Assembly: GCA_039111635.1 (NCBI GenBank)
Contig: JBCAQO010000001.1
Coordinates: 2,790,001-2,854,000 of the forward strand
Direction of reading: 5' to 3'
Origin: Heterobasidion occidentale
Lineage: Eukaryota; Basidiomycota; Agaricomycetes; Russulales; Bondarzewiaceae
DNA: 64,000 nt
Shown here piece by piece: positions 23,756 through 34,530 of the stretch. Positions within the stretch are counted from its first letter, which is position 1. Each line of letters opens with the position of its first letter. Below the pieces are notes generated by a model. That model was given only the letters and a program-made list of their open reading frames with translations. It did no database searches and was not told where the DNA came from. The position numbers and the translations under genes were made by a program.

Positions 23756-24381
23756 CGTCGTGGATGCGGAGAAAGCAGATGCTTAGGAACTTGACCAAAT
23801 ATTTGTGCTACTAAAGGGTCAGAAAAGAACTCGATCGGAGCGGGATGATATAGAACATGAATTTTGGGCATCGAGATTCCTCGATAGACCGAAATCAATT
23901 TGGCAACAGATAGAGCACGGGTATTGTCAGATGGCATCGTCCCCAGATATCCCCTGGAGTTCGGGCTTTGTGACAGAGAGAAAGAGACGGATATCAACGG
24001 GGTGTGTGGGAGGATATTCACATTTCAAGATGGTTGCTCGTGACGCTCGCGTCGTGAGATTAATTCACAGGATATCGATGCGTTGCGTCGTAGGAACTTG
24101 AACAGAACGTCCTCTGAGTTTGCGAAGGATATGGATGCAGGTCAGTGCTTGTTGCGGAGCAAACCTAGAAGAAGGAAGACGAAGAACGGTGAGCTGCAGA
24201 AGTCGGAGTCAGGCCAAGTTGGAAGAGTTCGGGCGGCACAGCCACCGACGCCCCGAGGCCCGATCAGCAGGCTTCCCCAGCTCGTCACTTAGCGCCCTGA
24301 ATCGATGTCACATAAATACCGAGGTTGAACACATTCGCGTTGCCCTTGATCCACTCGCACGCTTCCCACATACAGTTTGAT
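23756..24381. promoter_or_regulatory. Shared promoter region between PMU1 and the GH15 gene
   Basis: A divergent intergenic interval of 626 bp. ORFs here (for example near 24083-24380) are Arg/Lys-rich, have no family resemblance and are probably chance. No repeated operator was found. Confidence 0.5.
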
Positions 24382-27300
24382 ATGAACACATTCCACTACA
24401 AGGGCTCCGGAGAAAGAGATTATGTGGCGATTTCTGATCATGGCCTGTTCGTTGCGACTCCTTTATTAATAGTATTCAGAATCCTTACGGAATGTGTTGT
24501 CTAGCATTGGGAACTTGAGGACGGCAGCCCTCGTACGTCCCATCATGATGATGCATATTCTTTCAGCTGATTCTATCCCGTAGGTCAGTCTCGATGGCTC
24601 TAGTGAGTGCATGCCCGTGCCGTTGAGCCTAGAGCTGTGGAGTGCTAAATCACGTCGAAGTCGAGAGCTATTGCATTCCAAACTTCGACTCTCCGTCTGT
24701 CTTTGCTAGGATCCTGGACAAGGACAAGGTAGTTAGCCATCCTTGTTTTGACTTCTCAATATCTCAAAAATCTCAAAAAAAGGGTGGACATTTCTCGATC
24801 TCGCCCCCAGTTCCATTCACCATCAAGCAGAACTATTTGCCAAGCTCTAACGTACGTCCCGTAATTCACGAGCCTCCGAAACTCGCTCACAGTCAATAAC
24901 AGGTTCTCCAAACCAAGTAAAGAATTCTAGGCATCCAAACTTTCACCGCCGACTGATAGATCTCTCGGACATAGATTCCTCAATGACGAGGGTGTCATTA
25001 GTGTGACAGGTAAGACATATAGGAGGTGGATTAGTTACACCAATTGAAACCCGATCTAGACTTTCTTCCCCGCAATCCAAGCGCGGCTGCGCACAAGCCG
25101 CTTCTTCATTGGCTCATTCGTCGTGTGGAGGTATACCTCTAATAACATTTGTTTCCTGACTCGCTATTGATGCATCTCAGGTCATCCGCGGCAAACTGCC
25201 TCTTCGAGTTGAATGCGCTCCCGCGTTTGATTACGCCCGCGCCCCACATCACACTAGCATCGTCGACGATCATTCCATCCCCTGCGGCGGAAATGATGGT
25301 GCTCCAAAGCAACAGAAAGCCTCTTTGAATCTGACTCGCTTTCGCTTGATCTCCGCTTTGTCGCGGAATCTACGGTCGAGAATGTCCCTGTACCGGACGT
25401 CGAACTTCAATTCCTTGATCTGACAAAGAGGGGGCACAAAGGTCCTGCAATCAGCGTGGACCTTGCGCTCGAAGAGGGCCAGGCGGTGACGTTCATTTTG
25501 AGAACAGCGCCGGAGACGAACGGCAACGAGGCAAAGCTCAGACCGAGTGAGGCCCGTGCGCAGGCGTTGGGTGTGCCCCTTGAAAGTAGGTTCGCAGTTC
25601 TGCGAGATCGAACACTACAATTAGCGAGTGCTCAATTACCTGTCTTTATAGAGTTGATAATCGGTGCTTCATCCCTCAGGGAAAAGGACGATCCCTTATT
25701 GACCAAGGTTTGCTATGTTTACACGCAAGTGTCTTACAATCGCTCAAAAATCGATGTTCGACAGGACCTCATCCACGAGCTCTTGTTAGGGACCAATAGA
25801 TATTGGAATGCCTGGATTAGGAGGTCTACTTACAATGGATCGTGGAAGGAAGCAGTGCATCGAAGTGCGCTCGCTCTAAAGCTGCTCATCTATGAGCCTA
25901 CTGGTAAACATATGTTGGTTCTTACAGAGAAAACATCTCTCAGATCATCGCCTTTCAGGTGCAATCGTGGCCAGCCCGACATTCAGTCTGCCAGAGTTCA
26001 TTGGTGGGACAAGGAACTGGTAGGTAGATTCCCTGCTTTTGAATCGAGATATGACGGTCGATCACGATGCACAGGGATTATCGGTATGTACAGCTAATCT
26101 CGAGTGTATAAGACCTGGAACTCAATGCATCTCGGTTGTGCAGCGCATCCTGGATTCGTGACTCGTCATTCACGCTCTACGCCCTCATTCGCCTCGGGTT
26201 CACTCATGAAGCCAATTGTCTGCACCCTTTCCAGCTTTCATCAGCATATCCACTCATATCTTGATGTTCTCAGCATACATGGATTTCATATTCGAGAGGC
26301 TGAAAGACAAGAATCCAGATGGATCTCTGCAAATTATGTACACTATTCACGGTAAGCACTGGGTAGTGCCTTATCGTGGGTTCTGTCCTAAAGGAACGAA
26401 TTGCTAGGTGGAAAAATATTCCTGAGGAAGAGCTCACGCATCTAGATGGCCACAAAGGGTCAAAGCCTGTCAGGTGCGTCTGAAGTATAATATACCATCG
26501 TCTATCCTGGCTGACGCATAACTGTTTCAGGATCGGAAATGGTGCCATAGATCATATTCAATTGGTGAGTAGGCCCTAAACATGGCACCGCTATCTTTCG
26601 AATCGAATTTCAATGGTCTCTTTGAAGGATATTTACGGTGAACTGTAAGACAGTGAGTACTTCTTTCATTTTTATCTTCAAGAGTCACTCATCGATGGCC
26701 CAGCAGACTGCAATTTACCTCTTAGCAGGAATGTTCTTATGTTGATCTGTAGATTGGACTGTATTTATCTTGGACAGAAGGTTTGGCCCTCTCTACTTCG
26801 GTCCATACATACTTCGTTTACAAGTTTTTCCTTGACGAACAGTTTGGTCGCCCATTGGTACGTTGCTCATTCACGAAGAGGGTATTGTTACTGAAAGAGT
26901 GTCACAAAACAGTCATATGATACATGGTGATAGCCCTATTACTCCTCACTTTTCGTCTTCGCTGAACGGATCACATACCTCAGGGTTGCTGTTCGAGAAC
27001 TGTAAGCTCACAAATATGAGTACCTTGCAATGGACTAATACCTCGATACTATTCAGAGTAGATTGTACGTTGTCAATCCTACTACACTCGCAGCACGCAC
27101 TCACTCCTGCCTCGTCTTGCATAGTTGTCGTCGCGCACTACAACGACACAGATCTGTACGTTTCTTGTCTATGTTAAAACCCCTTCCCGCCCTGTTCGAT
27201 TACTCAACAGGTATGCACTTGAATGCTTCACAGGTCTATTTGGTCAGTTAGATCATCAAAAATGCGTTTGAGTCTCCTTATGGATGGTGAATCTGGCAGG

Positions 27301-28541
27301 GAAGTGAGGAACAGAGAACGGCATTTCACCGTACGTCTTATGATGCGACTTTAGGAGGATGCAAACAACTGATATACACAATCGGGTGCAGTATTCGAAG
27401 GTGGGTAACACCATGCAGTGGCAGTGACTTTACTGACGCTATCTATATAGGTCATGATGTGGTAAGTTTATCCTCCAGAGCCTTCAGAATATGTTATACA
27501 TGATACTTCTCAGGGTTGCCATAGACCGAGGTATATGCTTCATTGACTTCCATGGACTACCTCCCTAATACGACTTTGACCTTTATTCGTCATCATCGAA
27601 TAGGTCTTCGCCTTGCCGACAAGCGCTCCCTTCCCTGCCCCAGGCGTCTGAAATGGCTGGAGGCGCGCGACGATCTGTATGAGCAGGTGATGAATCGCGC
27701 GTGGAATCCTAAGATGCAGATATTTGGGCAAAGCTATGAAGCTACCCACGTCCTCGACTCGTCGGTGCTCATCATGCCCCTCGTATTCTTCGCCACAGCG
27801 GTGCGCTTGACTTCTCCATATTAATTGTGCCTTCTCTGCTCACGTTTTACCGATGGCAGTCGGATCCACGCTTTCTAAGCACGTTAAATGCAGTCTTAAA
27901 AACCCCGGAACGCGGAGGTCTGATGGCCAATGTGTGTATCACGGCCCTTTCCCTCACGACCTGTTAATCATGCGTGTGTTCTTGCTTCAGAACCTCGTGT
28001 ATCGTTACAACACGCAAGAATCGGATGATGGCGTTGGCGGTGAGGAAGGCACGTTTTGTCTGTGCACGCTGTGGTGAGTCCCCTCATACGTATGGATGAG
28101 TGCTCGTTGTAAACCATGTTCCAATGACAGGTGTATTGAGGCCTTAACGCGGGCTGGGGAGTACGACAAGGCAATGCTAACTAAGGCAGTGTCTATGTTC
28201 GAGGTTGGTTTCCTGTACAATGTGACTCCCTTCAATATGATTTAATTGTGTTTGGCTATCAGGATTTTCTTCTGTACACAAATCACGTCGGCCTATGCAC
28301 TGAGGAAATATCAACGTCTGGCGAAGGGTGCGTCTCAGTCTTGGACTCCAGAGCTGCCCTTCATTCTCATGTGATATTCCCTTAGACTGGGCAATGCTGT
28401 TCAAGGCTTCACGTGTGTTTCATTTGCCCTTGTTTGCCCGGATCTTTCAATCTAACTTACGTACCTCGCTCTGACTGCAGACATGTCACGTTGATCTCGG
28501 CGGCGTTTAACCTCTCAAGGACTTTGCAAAAGGTTAAATGA
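24382..28541 (+). CDS. Glycoside hydrolase family 15 protein (glucoamylase/trehalase-like), highly fragmented
   Basis: The ATG at 24382 opens [18 protein letters not shown]. Successive short exons then give [121 protein letters not shown], the DLSIWEVR block with the likely catalytic glutamate, YSKVMMWVAIDRG, and near the end [20 protein letters not shown]. These are landmarks of intracellular GH15 enzymes that release glucose from alpha-glucosides or trehalose. There is no signal peptide, so a cytosolic role is likely; the substrate is not predictable. About 20 or more introns interrupt it, with exons as short as 8, 9 and 11 nt between 26843 and 27530. Stop at 28539-28541. Confidence 0.88.
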
Positions 28542-28714
28542 AGATGTTTAGAGGTCTGAAAGTTTGTTGTACGAGGATTTGTTGTAAGTGGGAATTGTAC
28601 ACAAGTTGGTGGTGGAGGGTCATGCCCGAGTAAGACTCACATATAAGATCAAAGAAACGTTGCAGAGGAGCAACTACGAGGAAACATGACACCGAATTTC
28701 AACGGATGCGTTCA

Positions 28715-29686
28715 TCATAGTAGCTTGAGATGTCCAGTTACTTGGTTGACCAGTGGAACGGGCGCTGTGTGACATTCTATTAGTGTCGGCTTTCTCGCTA
28801 CAGTGATATTTGGCTTACCAGGTCCTATGCCCAGGACAGTTCGGGAACCTGCTTCCACTTGGGTCCTCCCCCTATGAGCAAAGCGCCATTATTTCGAAGA
28901 ACTTAAGGAAAGCAGAAGAGGGTAAAATCTCACGCGTCTTGTATCGATCGGGCACAAAGGTTCAGACTTTTCGCAATTGCTTCCAGCTCTAGGATTTCAT
29001 CCTCTGACGAACCTCTCAAAGCAATTTTCGCTTGACTGTTTGAAAATGATCGCGTGTCGAACAATCAGATCATAACTAGAGGTAGAAAGATGGGCAGAAA
29101 CCTACCCTGTCCGTTCCCAATGCTGTACCAGCTGAGGAGACGTTCAATATGATGGTGAGATTTGTGGTACATGATATGAATAGGCACCTTCGGGTTTTTC
29201 TTCGCCACAGCTTTGTAGCATGCTAAGGTTGCGTGTCTAGAGCGGACTCTGAGTATAGGGGCATTAGCTAGTGACTGTCTGAGCTGCTACTGACCCGCAT
29301 CTGGATTCAAAAGTGGGTTAATAATACATGAATGTGCACAAATTGAACATACTGTGCAGCGATTTTTCCCGAAGTCATCTTTAGGTCCGTGCGGACGATC
29401 AGGACCTACAAAAAGACTATCCATGAAACTCGCCTTTCGCGCACATGAAGGCAAGATTTACAAGCTTGCAAGGCTCAAAGACACCAGCCTGAATGGCAGC
29501 CAGGTCCCCATCTGCAGATTCATCTTCATCTTCGCTCAAATCTCCCTCATCCTCTGCCTCAATGACAGGCTCTGTCGTCAGCGAATCCACTGTCTCCCGT
29601 GATATTGGTGGTTGTGCAGTCTGTCTTGTTCCAAAGACATACCCAAGACTCGCGGAAGCGGCAGATATAACAAGCCCTAGGGCCAC
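28715..29686 (-). CDS. PTH2: Peptidyl-tRNA hydrolase 2, copy A
   Basis: Pth2 cleaves peptidyl-tRNA dropped by ribosomes. The N-terminus has a membrane segment (ALGLVISAASASLGYVFG), as in membrane-anchored eukaryotic Pth2, then an acidic linker and DGDLAAIQAGVFEPCKL. After an intron come VLIVRTDLKMTSGKIAAQ, a 6-nt microexon at 29295-29300 (Gln third base, Cys, two bases of Gly), then HATLACYKAVAKKNPK, LVQHWERTG, QAKIALRGSSEDEILELE, LNLCARSIQDAGRTQ, SRTVLGIGP and the end VNQVTGHLKLL at 28715. The true start codon lies upstream of 29686, in a short 5' exon that could not be fixed. A paralogue with the same intron positions lies at 40314-41492. Confidence 0.88.
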
Positions 29687-29947
29687 TGAGTATGAGAAGA
29701 GCCATGAGTTGGAGCAATAACGCGAACGGTTCGAAGTTTTTGCACGAACGGAGTGATACCGAAACTGTTTGAGTTGAATGCATTCAAAAGAAATGAGTCG
29801 GTAAATGCCGAGGCACTTTTTCCGTCCCTGAAGGTCCTCGAAATATTACTTCATTCCAAACCACTGGGCAGCCCGGGCAGCACTGGAGATCTCCTTTCTT
29901 CTTGACAATCTATTTCGACATCTGTGATCTCACCTTGCAAAATCATC

Positions 29948-31874
29948 ATGTCTAGTGACGACGAGGTGGCCGCCCCGGCCTCGAAACCCCAGGAGAGCGT
30001 TCCCGGAAGACAACCGTTCTCTACCCTAGAGCTGTCGGAACCTACAATGCGGGCCCTGGAAGACATGGGCTTCAGCACAATGACACCGGTGCAAGCCAAG
30101 TCTATTCCTTCATTACTAGCTGGAAAGGATGTCTTGGGTGCTGCACGTACGGGCTCGGGAAAAACTCTGGCGTTCTTGATTCCCGCCGTGGAGCTTCTGC
30201 ACAGAATGAAGTTTAAGCCTCGGAATGGTGCGCTCTCATACTTTTCCGTTAATTGCTATATCAACAACGTTTGGATATATAGGAACTGGGGTCATCATTG
30301 TTTCACCGACTCGAGAGCTCGCATTGCAAATCTTTGGGGTCGCAAAGGAGCTGATGGCGCATCACTCGCAGACTTTTGGTATCATTATGGGCGGGGCTAC
30401 TCGGAGGGCTGAGGTTGAAAAATTGAACAAGGGTGTCAACTTGCTAGTTGCGACACCAGGTCGTTTAATGGACCATTGCAGGTAGGCCATATAAATCGCA
30501 TCGTCAGGTTGCGGGAGGGCTACAAATGTCTTTAGGAAACCCCAGGATTTGTGTTCCGGAACTTGAAAGCGCTCGTGATTGACGAGGCCGACCGGATATT
30601 GGAGGTCGGTTTCGAAGACCAGATGAAAAAAATCATCTCTATACTTCCAAGTGGTGAGTTCTAATATTTCACCGTCTCCTGTTATAACTGACACATTTTG
30701 TGTTTCTAGAGGACCGACAATCCATGCTCTTCTCTGCAACACAAACCACAAAAGTGCAAGATCTTGCTCGGATATCGTTACGGCCAGGACCCTTGTATAT
30801 TGACGTAGATGGAACGGAAACAACAAGCACCGTGACAACACTTTCCCAAGGCTACGTTGTTTGCCCCTCCGACCGTCGCTTCCTTCTTCTATTCACTTTC
30901 TTGAAAAAGAATTTGAAGAAGAAGATTGTTGTATTCTTCTCCAGCTGTAATTCAGTGAAGTACCATGGCGAACTACTCAACTACATCGATGTACCAGTAC
31001 TCGATCTTCATGTGAGCTCTTGTACTATCATATATATTTGACTCGCTCAATCTGATTCCTCAATCAGGGAAAACAAAAACAGCAAAAGCGGACGAACACA
31101 TTCTTCGAATTTGTAATGCTGAAACTGGTATCCTACTTTGCACAGATGTCGCAGCCCGTGGGCTCGATATTCCACGTGTAGATTGGATTGTCCAGTTCGA
31201 CCCACCGGATGACCCCCGCGATTACATCCATCGTGTTGGGCGTACGGCGCGGGCGGGGAAAGTTGGCAAGAGTCTGCTATTTCTTCTCGAAAGCGAGCTC
31301 GGTTTCCTGCGATACTTGAAAGAGGCCAAAGTTCCATTGAACGAGTTTACATTCCCGGTGGACCGAATTGCTAACGTTCAATCGCAAGTACGTTACTCGA
31401 ATGATCTGACGGACATCAAACTGTTTATTGATATTGAATCTTTGACAGCTCGAAAAGCTCTTGCAGAAAAACTATTTCCTCCACCAGTCGGCCAGAGATG
31501 GCTATCGATCATACCTTCAGTCGTACGCTTCGTACTCGCTCAAGAAGATCTTCGACGTAAACCAGTTGGATCTCGCGAAAGTCGGCAAAGCGTTTGGCTT
31601 CTCCGTCCCTCCTCGTGTAAACGTAAATATCGGTGGTGGTAAGGGTGGAACCGGCCGCACTGGAATGAAGCGAAGAAGGGAAGATGCGGACGGCCATGAG
31701 GACGAATGGGAAGATGTAGACGGCGCGTCAGATGGAAATGAAGGAGGCAAGAATACACCGCGGCGGAGAGGAAAGGACAGGCGGATAGAGACGTTAGGCA
31801 GGAAAAAAGTCGATAAAGAGGTATACAGAAAGTCGATACAAAAGCAAGGTCCGCAGGGACAGTGGAGTCGATGA
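29948..31874 (+). CDS. HAS1: DEAD-box RNA helicase Has1
   Basis: It starts [16 protein letters not shown] at 29948; the longer upstream reading starts at a non-ATG codon. Helicase motifs in order: [19 protein letters not shown] with TPVQAKSIP (Q motif), AARTGSGKT (I), SPTRELALQ (Ia), [19 protein letters not shown] (II), LFSATQT (III), VDIPRV-like [16 protein letters not shown], and [12 protein letters not shown] (VI). After the core come [20 protein letters not shown] and [16 protein letters not shown], the C-terminal signature of Has1/DDX18, then a Lys/Arg/Glu-rich tail. Has1 works in the nucleolus in both 40S and 60S maturation, including release of U14 snoRNA. About five short introns; stop at 31872-31874. 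Confidence 0.93.
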
Positions 31875-32378
31875 CCTTCCGTTGTATGTTTGGTTCAGTT
31901 CCCTGCGCTATGTTTTATTTCTCGGGTTGTTTTATTTCACTACAGCTTGTCTGCCTATCCTCTTCCACATGACACATGTGAGGATTCAATGTTTGAAACG
32001 CGTGTACCACGAGGACCAGATTCATGGATCACCGAAGGCGTTGAACTCAACATCGACACGAGGACTGGCTAGCCGAGAAGGACTCGGAGTGCACTAGCGA
32101 GCGATGATTTACCGAGAAATTCCGGGAGTTGCATCATTGTATCATGAAGGAACAAGCCTTTCTTCCATGGCGACTTTTCGCCCATGACCCGAGCAGGTAA
32201 CGTGTAGACGTGGACAGCTTGAGAACTCCTCAAGCGCCTGCCCTAAACTCCACGTGGTGACGCCATGCTCGATTATGTCATGACCCGCCAGCTTGGAGCC
32301 AGCACCTGCACGAAAACCGGGACGACACGCGTTTGACTTCATCCTCCATCTTGCGCACCTTCTCGTACGATAGCACAA
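31875..32378. promoter_or_regulatory. Intergenic region upstream of the Pom33 gene
   Basis: About 500 bp holding the HAS1 3' UTR and the promoter of the next gene on the same strand. No conserved coding or repeat signal was recognised. Confidence 0.5.
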
Positions 32379-33542
32379 ATGGCTACAACACAGGTACGCA
32401 TCTTCTGAATTTCTTATACTTTCAATGAGAGAAACAAGGGAGGCTGAACGAAGTGGACTTGACAGCATTATGTCTGGGCCGCTGGTCACTTCATTCTGTT
32501 GATCTCCGCATTGAAGTATATCCTAGCTTGGGTGTTATTCAAGACCCCGTCGCTCTGGTGGTACAAAGGTGCGTCTTGAAACGTCGATGCAGTATCGTTG
32601 ATTCTGACTGAGGGTTTCGCTGTGGCTCAGCGAGTTATACAGGGGCTCTTGTCAGCTATGCTATCGTTTGCCAGTGAGTTGACACGTTTCTTCCGCCCCT
32701 TCTCCGCCGCTCAAGACAGCTGGCTGTTCTATGTAGCAAATCTCTTGGGGTGAGAGTGAGAGCTCCTAGACCTTCTTGCTTCCGCTTATTCGCCTTCAGA
32801 CTCCTCAACCGAACGCAAGCTACATCAAAAGAGCTCTCGCGGATGAAGTACGAGGACCTCTTCTCCAGGCGCCATAATCTCTCACGCTTGACCACAGAAC
32901 GTCCAATACCTGCTTCTCGCTGTTTTCTGGTGGTCATCGCGACCAGTCACTGGTGAGCCTTTCGCCCAGACCAGCGAATTACGCGATGTTGAACTTCTGA
33001 ATGTTTAGTCTCCTTGCTCCCATATACGATATTCTCTCTCTTCCACGCGCTCACATTCACGCGCACAACCTTGATGCCCCAGTTCCTTCCCCAAGGTCCT
33101 CCGGCTACACCCAATGGTCCCCCTACTCCTCACCCCTTGGCTAAGAAGTTACAGGCTTGGGTGAAATGTACGTCGACCGTGATGTGACACCCCTTTGATA
33201 TCCCACTGACGCGTTCCAGCCAATTATGACACCGCCATGAGGCTCGTGGCTTACACGGAAATTATCATCGTGTTCCGCGTCATCGTGGGAGCGGTGCTGT
33301 TGCAGAACTCACTGCTGACGCCCGTCATTTACGTCCATTTCGTCCGTATGCGATACTACCAGTCGGCGTTCACGAAGGATGCCATCCACCATGCTATCTC
33401 CAAGGTCGATGGCTATGTCAACAAACCGGAAACTCCAGCTGTTCTCAAGCAAGGCTGGGCCACGGCGCAAGGGTTGGTGGGCAGGTGGACAGGTGCGAGA
33501 CTGCCAGCTACGCCTGCTACTGGAGCCGCTGCCGCGAGGTGA
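32379..33542 (+). CDS. POM33: Pom33/Tts1/TMEM33-family nuclear envelope and ER membrane protein
   Basis: The first coding exon is 15 nt (MATTQ, 32379-32393). Splicing then gives HYVWAAGHFILLISALKYIL, VLFKTPSLWWYK, GALVSYAIV, YLLLAVFWWSSRPV and YTIFSLFHALTFTRTTLMPQ. The conserved C-terminal half follows: NYDTAMRLVAYTEIIIVFRV, LLQNSLLTPVIYVHFVRMRY and TKDAIHHAISKVDGYV. Several membrane helices and the YDTAM/NSLLTP blocks are diagnostic. Yeast Pom33 supports nuclear pore distribution and fission yeast Tts1 shapes ER and nuclear envelope. The Ala/Pro/Thr tail ends at 33542. About five introns. Confidence 0.88.
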
Positions 33543-33907
33543 AGGACCAAAGGTGGCTGGGGACATCAGAGGATAGGAAACGTGGCGTGATAAGTTCTCT
33601 CGCTAGCTCTTTCATCTTGACTATCAGGGCGCGTCAGTAGTAATATGACGTTTCTATAAACTGTCGCTCGTCGAATATCCTAGATAGGTGTGCTCCAGTC
33701 TAAATGCTATTTGTATATTCACCTGTGTCAGTCTGTCTGACAGCGGGCTGGGAGTGGCGGACTGATCATTGCCCCTATTCTGACGTCACGCTCCCGCTGT
33801 GGGGTGGGTACGTATGGATGATATGGGATCGGTCCAGTTTCATACTTCTCCTCAAGGGCTTGAACTCTTCACAACGCTTTCTGCATCACCAATCACCCTA
33901 CCCAGTC
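33543..33907. promoter_or_regulatory. Intergenic region before the small membrane protein gene
   Basis: A 365-bp spacer between two genes on the + strand. It contains no recognisable ORF; ORFs reading through it from about 33704 begin at non-ATG codons. Confidence 0.4.
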
Positions 33908-34280
33908 ATGGCATCGAGCTTGTCAACAGCTTTTGGGAACTTCATCAGTTCAATCTCTACCATTGCGATAGCCTTCGCGCACTCCGTGACGGCATTATTC
34001 ACGGCCGTCCTGGCTTTTGGACAGTCGATCGTCAGCAGCAGTTTGCATCTTGTGCAGGCCGTGATCCTGCTAGGGTTGGACGTGTTTAGAGGTGCCCTAG
34101 GATTCGTGATAGGTATGTGGTCGAGTATTTTGCGCGCAATGCCTGACCTGACGGTGACGGCCGTTCACAGCCAATTTCTTCGCTATCGCACTTCTCGGAG
34201 GCGGATACTATTGGTGGTCTTCGCGGAAGCAGGGTAGAACCGGGACGGGGGGTGGGCCGAGGATCAGATCGAAGAAATGA
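33908..34280 (+). CDS. Small hydrophobic membrane protein, family not recognised
   Basis: Two exons give about 104 residues. Exon 1 starts MASSLSTAFGNFISSISTIA at 33908 and is almost wholly hydrophobic and helical (AIAFAHSVTALFTAVLAF, then LVQAVILLGLDVFRGALGFV). An intron from about 34113 to 34170 joins it to ANFFAIALLGGGYYWWSSRK, and a basic Gly-rich tail ends RIRSKK. Three membrane helices with a cytosolic basic tail are plausible. The KxKxx-like end (RSKK) could be an ER-retrieval signal; that is inference. I do not recognise the family. The splice site pair and preserved hydrophobic frame support a real gene. Confidence 0.6.
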
Positions 34281-34530
34281 ACCTGAACGGCCTGCGCGGC
34301 CTGCGCATTCGTTGTTATTTACCCTGCTTGCATGGTCTCTCTCCGAGTAGACCTGCGGCGGATTATCAGATATTGCACACATATACGGTCGATGTCAACG
34401 GATTGGCATCAGGCAGGTTGAGAAATGAATAGGTCCCAGGAGTGGAACCGCCCGGCCGACGGGGCCAAATAAGGGCAAGCTGAGGGTGATGTGGCGGGAA
34501 GAAACGTTTGAGGGCGAAGTGTCGATCCGA

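Noticed and set aside
26680..26730. GH15 exon DCIYL read from GACTGCAATTTACC near 26706
   Set aside because: It has one base too many. The exon ATTGGACTGTATTTATC at 26753-26780 gives [10 protein letters not shown] in frame instead.
29690..29947. An ATG at 29946 as the first codon of PTH2 copy A, with an intron to the exon at 29686
   Set aside because: It would place two divergent start codons 2 bp apart with no room for 5' UTRs; the start is left open.
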